This document shows positions 36,150 to 44,756 of a stretch of DNA of 64,000 nt, one piece after another. Position 1 is the first letter of the stretch. Each line of letters opens with the position of its first letter. The stretch is from Oceanobacillus chungangensis (lineage in GTDB: Bacteria; Bacillota; Bacilli; Bacillales; Amphibacillaceae): NCBI RefSeq assembly GCF_003369565.1, contig NZ_PIOD01000025.1:175721-239720 (forward strand). Reading direction: 5' to 3'. A model generated the notes under the pieces. That model ran no database searches. It saw only the letters and a program-made list of their open reading frames with translations, and was not told where the DNA came from. The position numbers and the translations under genes are program-made.

Positions 36150-37505
36150 ATGTCTTTCGAAATAGGAATAACAATCCTAGTCTTCATTATGACCATGTCA
36201 ATCATTTTTTGGCGTCCTAGGGGGATAAATGAAGCCTGGCCAGCTTCAGTCGGAGCAGGGGTTATTTTACTAACTGGAATTGTCTCACGTGCCGATATTG
36301 CCGATATTATCAATAAAATTGGCGGTGCATCGATTACTATAATGGCAACGATTGTCATGGCAATCATTCTAGAAAGCTTCGGTTTTTTTAACTGGGCAGC
36401 AGCAAGACTCGCTACACTTGCAAAAGGATCTGGCTATCGTCTTTATTGGTATATCCAACTTTTATGTTTTTTAATGACCCTATTATTTAATAATGATGGC
36501 AGCATATTAATTACTACTCCAATCTTAATCATACTTCTTAAAAACCTGCGCCTAAAGACAAGTCAAATGATTCCATATCTATTAACAGGCGCACTCATTG
36601 CAACTGCATCTAGCGCTCCGATAGGGGTAAGTAATATTGTGAATTTAATTGCACTTGAAATCGTTAATATGTCATTATATATGCATACAGCGATGATGTT
36701 CGTACCAGCTTCGATTGGACTACTCTTTATGTCAGGATTAATGTTCTTCGTAGTAAAGAAACAAATACCGGAGCGATTACCGAGTATTTCTTATGACATG
36801 GAAGAAGTGTTTTTTACAAAGAATTTCCATCCATTAAAAGGTCGAATCTCTGTTGAAACGAAACTTAAACGAACAAAATTCATGCTAAAAGTCCTATTTT
36901 TCGTGTTTATTATGCGCTGCCTTCTCTTCGTGGCTTCCTACCTGACAATTCCAATTGAATTGGTAGCTGTACTAGGTTCCCTCGTCCTGTTAATTTGGCG
37001 ATGGTATCATTTAGGAACGAATCCGGTCGATATCCTGAAAAAAACACCATGGCATATCTTAATTTTTGCTTTCTCTATGTACGTCATTATTTATGGTCTC
37101 CATAATGCAGGCTTGACGGACTTTCTTGTTCAGGCAGCAGAACCAATTGTGACTCAAGGTCTAATGCAAGCGAGCTTCATCATGGGTGGACTAGTGTCTG
37201 TTCTATCGAATTTCTTTAACAATCATCCTGCATTAATGATAGGAACGATAACATTAACAGAAATGGGATTAGATCCGATTACTTTAAAGACAATTTATCT
37301 TGCAAATATCATTGGCAGTGACATTGGCTCCCTATTACTTCCAATCGGAACCCTTGCCTCCCTTATCTGGATGCATATTCTAAGACAGAATAAAATAAAA
37401 GTAAAGTGGAAGGATTATTTAAGTGTATCTGTGATTGTTATCCCGATAACAACAGTTGTCACTTTGTTTTTACTATATTACTGGGTACAGATTGTTTTTG
37501 CATAG
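36150..37505 (+). CDS. ArsB-family ion permease
   Basis: Membrane protein of 451 residues with about 11-12 hydrophobic helices in the ArsB/NhaD (ion transporter superfamily) layout. It resembles ArsB in the opening (IIFWRPRGINEAWPASVGA) and at the half-helix LFNNDGSILITTPILI; the second repeat has NFFNNHPALMIGT and SDIGSLLLPIGTLASLIW. ArsB exports arsenite or antimonite, with or without ArsA. No arsR, arsC or arsA accompanies it, so the substrate may differ. AAAGGAG precedes the ATG. Confidence 0.83.
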   Translation: MSFEIGITILVFIMTMSIIFWRPRGINEAWPASVGAGVILLTGIVSRADIADIINKIGGASITIMATIVMAIILESFGFFNWAAARLATLAKGSGYRLYWYIQLLCFLMTLLFNNDGSILITTPILIILLKNLRLKTSQMIPYLLTGALIATASSAPIGVSNIVNLIALEIVNMSLYMHTAMMFVPASIGLLFMSGLMFFVVKKQIPERLPSISYDMEEVFFTKNFHPLKGRISVETKLKRTKFMLKVLFFVFIMRCLLFVASYLTIPIELVAVLGSLVLLIWRWYHLGTNPVDILKKTPWHILIFAFSMYVIIYGLHNAGLTDFLVQAAEPIVTQGLMQASFIMGGLVSVLSNFFNNHPALMIGTITLTEMGLDPITLKTIYLANIIGSDIGSLLLPIGTLASLIWMHILRQNKIKVKWKDYLSVSVIVIPITTVVTLFLLYYWVQIVFA

Positions 37506-37621
37506 AATCGATTCCCTTCTGAGGAGAATATTCTACGAGTAATTCATGATAACCAGTGTCATGGAAGAACATCAACCTATAAATTATCTCCTGGATAAAT
37601 CTTCCTCCTTCTATATAGAAT

Positions 37622-37664
37622 AAAGCATAAGTGGAATTAAAAAGGATTCCACTTATGCTTTATT
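37622..37664. terminator. Shared terminator between the ArsB-type gene and the coat genes
   Basis: Perfect 16-bp inverted repeat (arms 37622-37637 and 37646-37661) with A and T flanks. The minus-strand coat gene's stop codon overlaps its edge, so it can serve both convergent genes. Confidence 0.9.
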
Positions 37665-38316
37665 GAAAATGAATGGTTTGAACATGGTGTATATTTACAT
37701 ATACGGTGTCTTGCCTGGCAGTTGCTAGTTCTAGATAGCTGCCCTTTATTTTCTTCAGCTGTCCTATCTTATCTGTTGTAGGTGCTAGGTCAATCACGAC
37801 AATTTGCCCGACTAATTTTTCAATCTGAATATCTAACGTTCTTGACACACTAAGCGCCGATGGATTTACTGGCAGCATTTCCTTTTCTAAGGAGTATGGT
37901 GTTTGATGATCATGGTATGGAATAAGCCATTTAAGATGCCGGAAAGGAATATACATTGTTTTATAGACTGGGGAGTAAAAAACAAAATAATCATTTAGGA
38001 TGCTTGTAATATAGCCATGGATCGATTGCTGACCTGTTACGAAAATCTCAGAAAACATACCTTTCGCATTGGTTAGTACCTTTCTGAGTGAGATTTGGTC
38101 GTGTATATGGGCATTTTCTCCATCATCCATTGTGATTTCTTCGTCCACGTTCTGTTTAACCTTTTGAATATGCATGTTAGAAATATAGATATAATCAATC
38201 CCGTTATAAATAACAAGGACGTCGCTTCCTATTTCAAGCAGGATACCAATGTGGGGCCTTTTTCCAGAAATTTCAATCTCGATTACTTGTTGCAAGTATT
38301 TATTAAGAATATCCAT
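37660..38316 (-). CDS. CotB-like spore coat protein (first of three)
   Basis: The protein has 218 residues and no membrane segment. It contains short barrel-like units of the CotB kind (GILLEIGSDVLVIYNGIDYIYI, HGYITSILNDYFVFYSP, then VGQIVVIDLAP) in which a small beta unit ends in a YxxxHI motif. It lacks the Ser/Lys-rich tail of CotB. Adjacent to two other CotB-like genes on the same strand, so a structural role in the spore coat of the mother cell is inferred. A good ribosome site (AGGAGGGA) precedes the ATG. Confidence 0.65.
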   Translation of the reverse strand: MDILNKYLQQVIEIEISGKRPHIGILLEIGSDVLVIYNGIDYIYISNMHIQKVKQNVDEEITMDDGENAHIHDQISLRKVLTNAKGMFSEIFVTGQQSIHGYITSILNDYFVFYSPVYKTMYIPFRHLKWLIPYHDHQTPYSLEKEMLPVNPSALSVSRTLDIQIEKLVGQIVVIDLAPTTDKIGQLKKIKGSYLELATARQDTVYVNIHHVQTIHFQ

Positions 38317-38565
38317 TTATAAGAATCCCTCCTTTACATATATTTAGTAATTAACTCGATCATTTAGTAGTTATTAAATGTAATGATGAGAAGACAAATG
38401 TTGTAGAAAACAACTAGTAATAGGTCTTCCGCATAGAAATAGATAGTCGAAGGGCCAGTTTTAACGAACATTTGAACATCTTTAAGGAGAAATTTCAACT
38501 ATTTGTATTAGAATAGGAAAATATAAAGACTCTCCCTTTTACAAATTTCGTAATAAGAAAAGCCG

Positions 38566-38745
38566 CTTTCAGCTCTAGTGTTAAAGCTGTAGTGAGACTT
38601 AACTCACCTCTGTATATAAGTAAACATCAATACGCCTTCTGTTTCCAAAGAGTTTCCTTTATCTTCTATAATGGAATGTTCGACAAGAATGCCACATCAA
38701 GTGGCATTGTCGAACCACCCCACGTCCTTAAATAGAAAGGAACTT
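38566..38745 (+). repeat. Intergenic repeat R4, diverged copy 2
   Basis: Shares the scaffold GCTTTCAGCTCT, AAACATCAATACGCCTTCTG, AAAGAGTTTCCTTTATCTTC and GTCGAACCACCCCA with the copy at 60499. A 13-bp inverted repeat, GTTCGACAAGAATGCCA / TGGCATTGTCGAAC, lies at 38688-38722. The rest of the 500-base gap 38317-38820 has no gene. Confidence 0.55.
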
Positions 38746-38820
38746 TATTAACGTACGATATTTCTCAGGGAAGTCTTTCATGTCCTGTGAGGTGCAGCCC
38801 ATACATCGCCATACGAGCGA

Positions 38821-39642
38821 TTACGCTTTTGTTTTTGCTTTACTTTGACTTTGATAAACTGCAGTATTTCTTTTTTGTGTTGATTCTGTTTGTCGCTTCG
38901 TTGTTGGGAAGGTTCGATTTTTCGATTCTTGATTATTTGTTACTGTGGATTCATTCAATAATCTAGGTTTGAATTTATCCAATAAATGATTAGAATTTTC
39001 TTTATCCTTATCTTTGCTTTTTGTTATCTGAACAATATTTGTACTTATCTTCACCTGCTGGTTGGATGATTCTTCATTCGTTTCTTCACTTTTAGCTTGA
39101 TCAATACTTTTAGTGAAGCGGATCGGCTGTCTTTCTTCTTCTGATTGCTTCGTATTTTTATTCGTATCTTGTTTACCTTCATTTTGGTTATTAGGAGCAG
39201 CTGGATGTTTTTTGGCAGGTTTCTTCTTAAGCTTACTAGAAAGCATTGCAATTTGTGAGATTGGTATAAACGAGATTTCATCTTTTACTACAAAGGTAAT
39301 ATAGTTATTGCTTACATTGCTTAGAAAGCCTTCGATTACATTGGCTCCATCTCTGCTAACCATTAGCCACTCATTCTCAAAGACTTTTAGTAATTCGAGA
39401 AAATTCAGTTGACTTAAGCTCTCGATTTCGGTTGTATCCTTTGCTTTGATATTTTTTGTGTTTTTCGTTAATTCTTTTATCTTATCAAGCTTTACATATT
39501 GAATGACATCTTTATCGTCTTTTAGAACAAGATAATCTTCCTTTACCTCGACTAATAATCCTTTCAAATTATGCGGCCCAGGATAGATGACTTTAATATC
39601 GAATCCGATTAATTGATTTAATAAGGAATAATGTTCACTCAA
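38821..39642 (-). CDS. CotB-like spore coat protein with low-complexity tail (second of three)
   Basis: The protein has 273 residues. Residues 1-~135 hold two CotB-type units (VIYPGPHNLKGLLVEVKEDY, then MVSRDGANVIEGFLSNVSNNYITFVV). The rest is a Lys/Ser/Asn/Gln-rich, disordered tail, as in CotB. I use the TTG at 39642, eight bases after GGAGG, instead of the GTG that overlaps the ribosome site. It lies 49 bases after cotB and is presumably expressed late in the mother cell; no convincing sigma-K promoter was found. Confidence 0.7.
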   Translation of the reverse strand: MSEHYSLLNQLIGFDIKVIYPGPHNLKGLLVEVKEDYLVLKDDKDVIQYVKLDKIKELTKNTKNIKAKDTTEIESLSQLNFLELLKVFENEWLMVSRDGANVIEGFLSNVSNNYITFVVKDEISFIPISQIAMLSSKLKKKPAKKHPAAPNNQNEGKQDTNKNTKQSEEERQPIRFTKSIDQAKSEETNEESSNQQVKISTNIVQITKSKDKDKENSNHLLDKFKPRLLNESTVTNNQESKNRTFPTTKRQTESTQKRNTAVYQSQSKAKTKA

Positions 39643-39691
39643 TACAGGCACCTCCTTCTTACATGTTGATTATTTCAGAGAAAAGTTATCC

Positions 39692-40228
39692 TTAACTCTT
39701 CTCTGATTCCTTTGTTTCTTTATCGCCTTTTTCTTTACTGCCTTTATTCTTATCGTCCTTATCCTCACGATCATCATCTTCTTTGTCTTTCTTTGGTTTG
39801 TTGCCGATACTGATGTTATTAATGTGGAAGGTATATACGCGAATTACTTCTTTATTATGAACGAGTGTAATAATTTTGCTTGTAATATCATTTACTACAC
39901 CTTCCGCTTTATCCGGTCCACGATTAATTTGAACCCATTTGTATTTCAAACCAGATAAAAGCGATTGAAAACTCTCTGCTCTTTGGTAATCATTTTCATC
40001 CAGTTCATCAAAGTCCAGGTCCATTCCTTCATTTACATTTGTAGCGAAACTCTTTACATGTTCTAGGTTATAATAAAGTACGCCATCATTGTCTGTTAGT
40101 AACGTGATAAAGTCACTATTAACTGCCAGTAACTTTCCTACTCTAGAATTTGGTCCACCTTGATTGACTTTTATTACTTTATTAATTAAAGATTCCAATT
40201 GCTTATTGTTATTAGTTTCTGATCCCAT
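39692..40228 (-). CDS. cotB: Spore coat protein CotB homologue
   Basis: Outer spore coat protein of 178 residues. Three diagnostic CotB segments are present: IKVNQGGPNSRVGKLLAV, LYYNLEHVKSF and WVQINRGPDKAEGVV, then VIRVYTFHINNISIG before an Asp/Lys/Glu-rich tail. B. subtilis CotB is longer, with Ser/Lys repeats; here the tail is only ~35 residues and acidic-basic. It is the first gene of the minus-strand coat cluster. No cotH (the kinase that phosphorylates CotB) or cotG is nearby. Confidence 0.83.
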   Translation of the reverse strand: MGSETNNNKQLESLINKVIKVNQGGPNSRVGKLLAVNSDFITLLTDNDGVLYYNLEHVKSFATNVNEGMDLDFDELDENDYQRAESFQSLLSGLKYKWVQINRGPDKAEGVVNDITSKIITLVHNKEVIRVYTFHINNISIGNKPKKDKEDDDREDKDDKNKGSKEKGDKETKESEKS

Positions 40229-40470
40229 AATTCATAGTCTCCTTTGTAAGTTTTCTATGCGTTTTCACTGTATGTATATGCACCCCCGGATGACGATGAA
40301 CTAGCCATGAGCCCGATTCAGTAACAATAAGGATATTGCCTAAGTAGAATTCTAGAGCGTGAGCGAATATGAAGGCTGTCAAATGAGATAACGGTATAAA
40401 AATAATTCCATTATTTGAATTATTAATGCTAAACTAATGAAAGAATTTAAAAAAAAAGGAGGAAACTGCT

Positions 40471-41034
40471 TTGACTAAAAATCTTGTTCCATTTCCGATA
40501 ATTGAAACAAATCGATTAGTATTAAGAAAAATAAATATAAGCGATGCGAACAGTATTTTTCGCTATCTATCTGATAAAGAAGTAATGAAATATTATGGAT
40601 TAGCCCCTTTTGAAACAGTTGACGAAGCTTTAAGTGAAATAGCATGGTATCAATCGATACTCGATAATAAAAAGGGAATTAGATGGGGAATCACCTTGAA
40701 AGAAGAAGATGTAGTAATTGGTAGCTGTGGCTTTCTAAACATGGTCCCCGAACATCATCGAACCGAAATTGGCTATGAACTAAGCAGCAGTTATTGGGGA
40801 AAAGGAATTGCAAGTGAAGCGCTCCATGCCGTAATAAGTTATGGGTTCGAGTGTTTCAACTTACAAAGGATTGAAGCACTAATTGAACCGCCCAACATAC
40901 CATCACTAAAGCTAGTGGAAAAACAAGGATTTATTCGAGAAGGCTTGTTGAGAAATTATGAGTTTACTGGTGGTAAATTCGATGATTTATACATGTATTC
41001 ATTATTGAAACAGGATTTTGTGGAACTTAAATAA
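40471..41034 (+). CDS. GNAT-family N-acetyltransferase (RimJ-like)
   Basis: The 187-residue protein has the acetyl-CoA-binding fold of the RimJ/RimL/YdaF group (ETNRLVLRKINISDANSIF at the start, IGYELSSSYWGKGIASEALH with the CoA-loop, then IPSLKLVEKQGFIREGLLR). It may modify ribosomal protein N-termini or small amines; the substrate is unknown. It is a paralogue of the gene at 52167. The start is TTG after AAAGGAGGAAA. Confidence 0.87.
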   Translation: MTKNLVPFPIIETNRLVLRKINISDANSIFRYLSDKEVMKYYGLAPFETVDEALSEIAWYQSILDNKKGIRWGITLKEEDVVIGSCGFLNMVPEHHRTEIGYELSSSYWGKGIASEALHAVISYGFECFNLQRIEALIEPPNIPSLKLVEKQGFIREGLLRNYEFTGGKFDDLYMYSLLKQDFVELK

Positions 41035-41083
41035 TAAATTTCATATTTACATATAGTTATAGATTTAGTTAGGTGGGAACATA

Positions 41084-41551
41084 ATGTTACTTCTAAAGGG
41101 TGTAACTGGTATTACAGAAGATAATATGCATGATCAGCAGGATAGAAAGCAATTCAAAAAGCATTGCTACACATTTATCACTCAATATGGCGGTAAAGTA
41201 ATCTGTTTTACAAATCCAAAGCTAGCTACAAACTATTTTTTAACAGAGGTTAAGATTTTTGGTCGGCTGCGGTTTATCTTATTAAACGAAATGTATCCAT
41301 TTGTGGCATTTGCTTCGAATGTTTGTTATTCTGCTATTGATTTTGTAGATGAGTCGGAACTTTCCGGTTTATTTCGCCCTTATTATCGAGTTTTGCAGGC
41401 GAGAGAATTAAATGAAGATTTACATCTAAACCTTGGATCTAGAAAGGGCATGCTGTTAAATGTCAATGGATTAAGTAGGTTAGAAATGGAGAAAATTGCC
41501 TATTGGCAGCCGAAAACGGTTGGTGAGGTCATATTTAATCATTGGGATTAG
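41084..41551 (+). CDS. Conserved hypothetical protein
   Basis: Soluble protein of 155 residues, family not recognised. It is rich in aromatic and basic residues, with two Cys (KKHCYTF, KVICFTN). It is mixed alpha/beta, has no signal or membrane segment, and ends in HWD. An AGGTGGGA ribosome site precedes the ATG and codon use is like the neighbours, so it is probably a real gene. It lies 50 bases after the acetyltransferase and may share its transcript. Confidence 0.6.
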   Translation: MLLLKGVTGITEDNMHDQQDRKQFKKHCYTFITQYGGKVICFTNPKLATNYFLTEVKIFGRLRFILLNEMYPFVAFASNVCYSAIDFVDESELSGLFRPYYRVLQARELNEDLHLNLGSRKGMLLNVNGLSRLEMEKIAYWQPKTVGEVIFNHWD

Positions 41552-41652
41552 AACTTTTAAATACATAATTGAAAGATAGGTTGAATTGCTTGAGTAAAAT
41601 TAAACGGAAGAAAAAATTTTAAAAAAGAAAAGCATATAAGTGGGGATTGCTA

Positions 41653-42222
41653 ATGTCTATCCCATTACCTTTAATCTTTCTTTTTACAATCTGGATGCCA
41701 TTTTATGATTCACTATTTACGTTAGTTGCACTTTCTATATTTATTATGTATTCCATATTAACTATTATTGGCGTAATTTTTAGGATAGAAAGGATGTATC
41801 CTTTTATAGGCTACGGTTCTTTTATTCTAGTTTCAATATTATGTTTGTTTTCTGGTCTAAAGGCAGCCAGTGGGACATTATTCCTGCAAATCATCTTATT
41901 GGTGATTATTGGTGCTGTTTTTGTCTTTGGCTTTTGGGGTGAAGTTATTGTTCCTAAGTTAAAGGGGAAAGACTGGTTTAATACATTTGCATTAGGTGTA
42001 TTACTGATTATTGTTTTTCCCGTCTTATTCGTAGCCGGAGCAACTATGGGAGGTCACCGAGAGTGGGAGATAGGGTTAATGCGATATATCTTTGGACAAG
42101 ACCTCGGGGATAAAATCATTTCCTACCTATTTGGATTTGGTTTTCCGCTATTATTCATTAATTTAACTCATTTATTGTATCGGCTGGGAAGGAACAAAAA
42201 TCAGGATATGACCAATGCTTGA
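41653..42222 (+). CDS. Hypothetical integral membrane protein
   Basis: The protein has 189 residues and six or so hydrophobic segments covering nearly its whole length. A loop (VIVPKLKGKDWFNTF) and a conserved-looking GATMGGHREWEIGLMRYIFG segment precede the last helix. The family is not recognised. The ATG at 41653 has GGGG eight bases upstream; a TTG two codons earlier overlaps it. Confidence 0.6.
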   Translation: MSIPLPLIFLFTIWMPFYDSLFTLVALSIFIMYSILTIIGVIFRIERMYPFIGYGSFILVSILCLFSGLKAASGTLFLQIILLVIIGAVFVFGFWGEVIVPKLKGKDWFNTFALGVLLIIVFPVLFVAGATMGGHREWEIGLMRYIFGQDLGDKIISYLFGFGFPLLFINLTHLLYRLGRNKNQDMTNA

Positions 42223-42403
42223 AACAATAGCGGATGAAGCAAGTTGGATAGAGGTGATCATCGTTCTTGCTGAAAAATGAAAGTATCTTCATTAAATAAA
42301 TAGCAGTAAACAAATCGTACATATTACCTTTGTTTATCAAGCGCTATACTTGCTCTTTACTTAGGGGCAGTTTTATAAACGAGGTTTTATATATCGGCAG
42401 GTA

Positions 42404-42435
42404 AGAAGCAGCTAAGAAAAAATCTCAGCTGCTTC
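42404..42435 (-). terminator. Hairpin after hxlB
   Basis: GAAGCAGCTAAGA pairs with TCTCAGCTGCTTC (one G-T pair). The loop is T-rich on the minus strand, but there is no T run beyond the stem, so termination strength is uncertain. Confidence 0.5.
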
Positions 42436-42446
42436 AATCTCTAAAT

Positions 42447-43004
42447 CTATTCAAGGTTCGCATGTTTCCCATACATCGTCTGTGAGTCGAGCCCTTTTTT
42501 CTCCATGAAGCTTAAAATAAGCGCATCATAGAACAATAACAGGGTCTGTTCGAATAAAGAGCCCATTGGCTGTATTGTTCGGTATTCACTTGTTGACTGG
42601 TCCTTAGGTGCACCAGGTAACTGGACGGTTACATCTGCTAATCTGCCAAGTGTAGAGTCTAGAGATATTGTGACAACGGCAACTTTTCCACCAATGCTTT
42701 TTGCCTTTTCAACCATTGGAATCAGACTCTTTGTCTCACCTGAACCAGAACCAACGATTAGGAGGTCATCAGCTTCAAATGTCGCTGTTATAGTTTCGCC
42801 TACGACATAAGAATCAAGTCCCATATGCGCCATGCGCATGGCAAATGCCTTGCCCATTAGACCTGAGCGACCAGCACCGGTAACAAAAATTTTATTCGAT
42901 GTTAGAATACTCTCGACGAGTGTTTCCACATCTGTATGCGTTAATTGCTCAGCAGCATAATGTAATTCATCGATAATTCTTCGTATAAATTGTGCATTCT
43001 GCAT
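42447..43004 (-). CDS. hxlB: 6-phospho-3-hexuloisomerase
   Basis: SIS-domain isomerase of 185 residues that converts hexulose-6-phosphate to fructose-6-phosphate in the ribulose monophosphate (formaldehyde-fixing) pathway. Sugar-phosphate site segments VTGAGRSGLMGKAFAMR (~37-53), GSGSGETKS and the catalytic-region QPMGSLFEQ are present. It lies 16 bases downstream of hxlA and is co-transcribed with it. Confidence 0.92.
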   Translation of the reverse strand: MQNAQFIRRIIDELHYAAEQLTHTDVETLVESILTSNKIFVTGAGRSGLMGKAFAMRMAHMGLDSYVVGETITATFEADDLLIVGSGSGETKSLIPMVEKAKSIGGKVAVVTISLDSTLGRLADVTVQLPGAPKDQSTSEYRTIQPMGSLFEQTLLLFYDALILSFMEKKGLDSQTMYGKHANLE

Positions 43005-43020
43005 CTTGCCGCTTCCCTTC

Positions 43021-43662
43021 TTAAGCTACCGTGCTTTCTACGATTAGCTTTTTCATTTCGGCAGCTACAGCATTCTTATCGTCCTTACTAGTTATTCCAC
43101 CGCCGACAATAATTAGGTCTGGCTGTGATTTAATTACTTCTGGTAATGTTTCTAATTTAATGCCCCCAGCAATGGCAGTTTTTGCATTTTTAACTACGCC
43201 TTTTATTGTTTCTAGGTCTTCAAAGGAATTTTTACCTTCTGCTTGAAGGTCATAGCCAGTGTGGACACAAATATAATCAACACCAAATGAATCTAGCTCT
43301 TTCGCGCGTTTTTCTATATCTTTTACTGCTATTAAATCGACTAGAATTTTCTTGCCTAATTTCTTCGCTTCTTCTACTGCTCCTTGGATAGAGCTGTCTT
43401 CCGCTGCACCAAGTATCGTGATAATATCTGCTCCGGCTGCAGAAGCCTGGGATACTTCATAACCAGCAGCATCCATAATTTTAACATCCGCAAGTACAGT
43501 TAAATTTGGGAATGCATTTTTCATCTCACGAACAGCCGCATGACCCTCGCTATTGATAATAGGTGTACCAATTTCTACGATATCAATTGATTCTTCTACT
43601 TCCTTTACAAGCTCAATCGCTTCTGGAATGTTAACAAGATCTAATGCTAATTGAAGTTCCAT
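43021..43662 (-). CDS. hxlA: 3-hexulose-6-phosphate synthase
   Basis: Fixes formaldehyde onto ribulose-5-phosphate. The protein has 213 residues in the orotidine-5'-phosphate decarboxylase fold. Key segments are ELQLALDLVNIPEAIEL at the start, DIVEIGTPII, the ADVKIMDAAGYE segment with the DxKxxD catalytic signature, and AIAGGIK / IIVGGGIT phosphate loops. A good GGAG site precedes the ATG. In Bacillus the system detoxifies formaldehyde. Confidence 0.93.
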   Translation of the reverse strand: MELQLALDLVNIPEAIELVKEVEESIDIVEIGTPIINSEGHAAVREMKNAFPNLTVLADVKIMDAAGYEVSQASAAGADIITILGAAEDSSIQGAVEEAKKLGKKILVDLIAVKDIEKRAKELDSFGVDYICVHTGYDLQAEGKNSFEDLETIKGVVKNAKTAIAGGIKLETLPEVIKSQPDLIIVGGGITSKDDKNAVAAEMKKLIVESTVA

Positions 43663-43724
43663 GAATATTCCACTCCTTAGAATAATTTAGTTTATTTAAC
43701 TATACTTATTACTCTAAAGTAAAT

Positions 43725-43739
43725 TTACAAGAATTGTAA
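43725..43739 (-). promoter_or_regulatory. Candidate operator upstream of hxlA
   Basis: Perfect inverted repeat TTACAA-GAA-TTGTAA, 63 bases upstream of the hxlA start codon. HxlR-type activators bind upstream of hxlAB in B. subtilis; this palindrome is in a suitable place, but the match to the known site was not tested. Confidence 0.35.
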
Positions 43740-43779
43740 GTACGCACATTAACATCACATAGTCACATAAAGTATACTG

Positions 43780-43965
43780 TGAAAGTGAACAAAAGCAGAA
43801 GGGCGAATAGCGATGCACGGACTGAGCTCAACAGAATCATTGAAGCACCCTTGAGAATTATCGCCCTTAAATTTTTCAAGGGTGTGGGGTAGGTGGTTCG
43901 ACGTTGCCACTCGAAATGGCGAATAAGTCGAACATTGCCCATTGAGAATAAGGAAACTCATAGGA
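43780..43965 (-). repeat. Intergenic repeat R4, inverted copy
   Basis: On the plus strand it reads GAACAAAAGCAGAAGGGCG, then GGGGTAGGTGGTTCGACG, AATAAGTCGAACATTG and GAATAAGGAAACTC. These are reverse complements of the R4 modules (TTTTGTTC end, TCGAACCACCCC and GAGTTTCC). It separates hxlR from hxlA. Confidence 0.5.
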
Positions 43966-44063
43966 GTGTAATCGGTTAACTTTGATTACAAAGACGAGGA
44001 AATGTACAAGAATGAAATAGGTAATTATTAATACCTGCCAATCCCTAACAAACGGCTTAAAAA

Positions 44064-44432
44064 TTACTTCATAACTTCTGTAATCTCTACTCCGTTTTTA
44101 CTCGCAACATTGTTCATGTAGTCTTCTCCCCATCTATACATCATATCAAGAATAGGCAATAAACTTATGCCGTGTTCAGTTAATGAATATTCTACTTTTG
44201 GTGGAACAACAGGATATACTTCGCGATGGACGATGAGATCTTCCTCAAGCTCGCGCAGCTGTTTAACGAGCATTCTTTGTGTGATACCTGGCATAAGCGA
44301 CTTAAGCTCATTAAATCGCTTTGTCCCTTGTTTACCAAGATGCCATAAGATGAGCATCTTCCATTTACCGCCGATTACACCGAGGGTTAGTTCTTTTTCA
44401 CAGTTATACACCTTATCACAAAGATGTCCCAA
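44064..44432 (-). CDS. hxlR: HxlR-family transcriptional regulator
   Basis: Winged-helix (DUF24) regulator of 122 residues, near the B. subtilis HxlR length. [19 protein letters not shown] and [17 protein letters not shown] with [13 protein letters not shown] are very close to HxlR, the formaldehyde-responsive activator of hxlAB. The TTG at 44432 is chosen because AAGGAG sits nine bases upstream; the frame from 44459 would include that site. Here hxlR lies upstream on the same strand as hxlAB, not divergently as in B. subtilis. The conserved Cys near residue 11 is the likely formaldehyde sensor by family knowledge. Confidence 0.88.
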   Translation of the reverse strand: MGHLCDKVYNCEKELTLGVIGGKWKMLILWHLGKQGTKRFNELKSLMPGITQRMLVKQLRELEEDLIVHREVYPVVPPKVEYSLTEHGISLLPILDMMYRWGEDYMNNVASKNGVEITEVMK

Positions 44433-44756
44433 TTTATTCAACTCCTTCGTGAATGTCAAGTCAATTTTGTCTCTACCAGATAATTGGGTATCGATACATG
44501 TTCCTCTATTATTACATGTAGAATGATTATTGTCTTCGAAAGCGGCTTATTTAATACCGAAACTACGTGTAAATTTCATTTAAGCCAATACCAAAATTAA
44601 GGTAGAATAGCAATAATAGTAATAAGCTAATAGAATTGTAAGTCGTACGAATATGTTACGACTTTTGACATCTTGCTTTTTAATCCTAAAAAATAATCCA
44701 TCATCACCTTCTCGAGGTATAATACTTGTAGAAGCTTTGGAAAGGAGATTCTGCTG

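Noticed and set aside
40229-40300. Sigma-K promoter for cotB
   Set aside because: CATA-containing words occur upstream, but none has the CATANNNTA -10 form with an AC at -35 in the right place.
44660-44725. Promoter of adaA with TTGACA at 44665
   Set aside because: The spacing to the good TATAAT at 44718 is far too long, and the hexamer 17-18 bases from TTGACA is AAAAAT, so no confident promoter was assigned.
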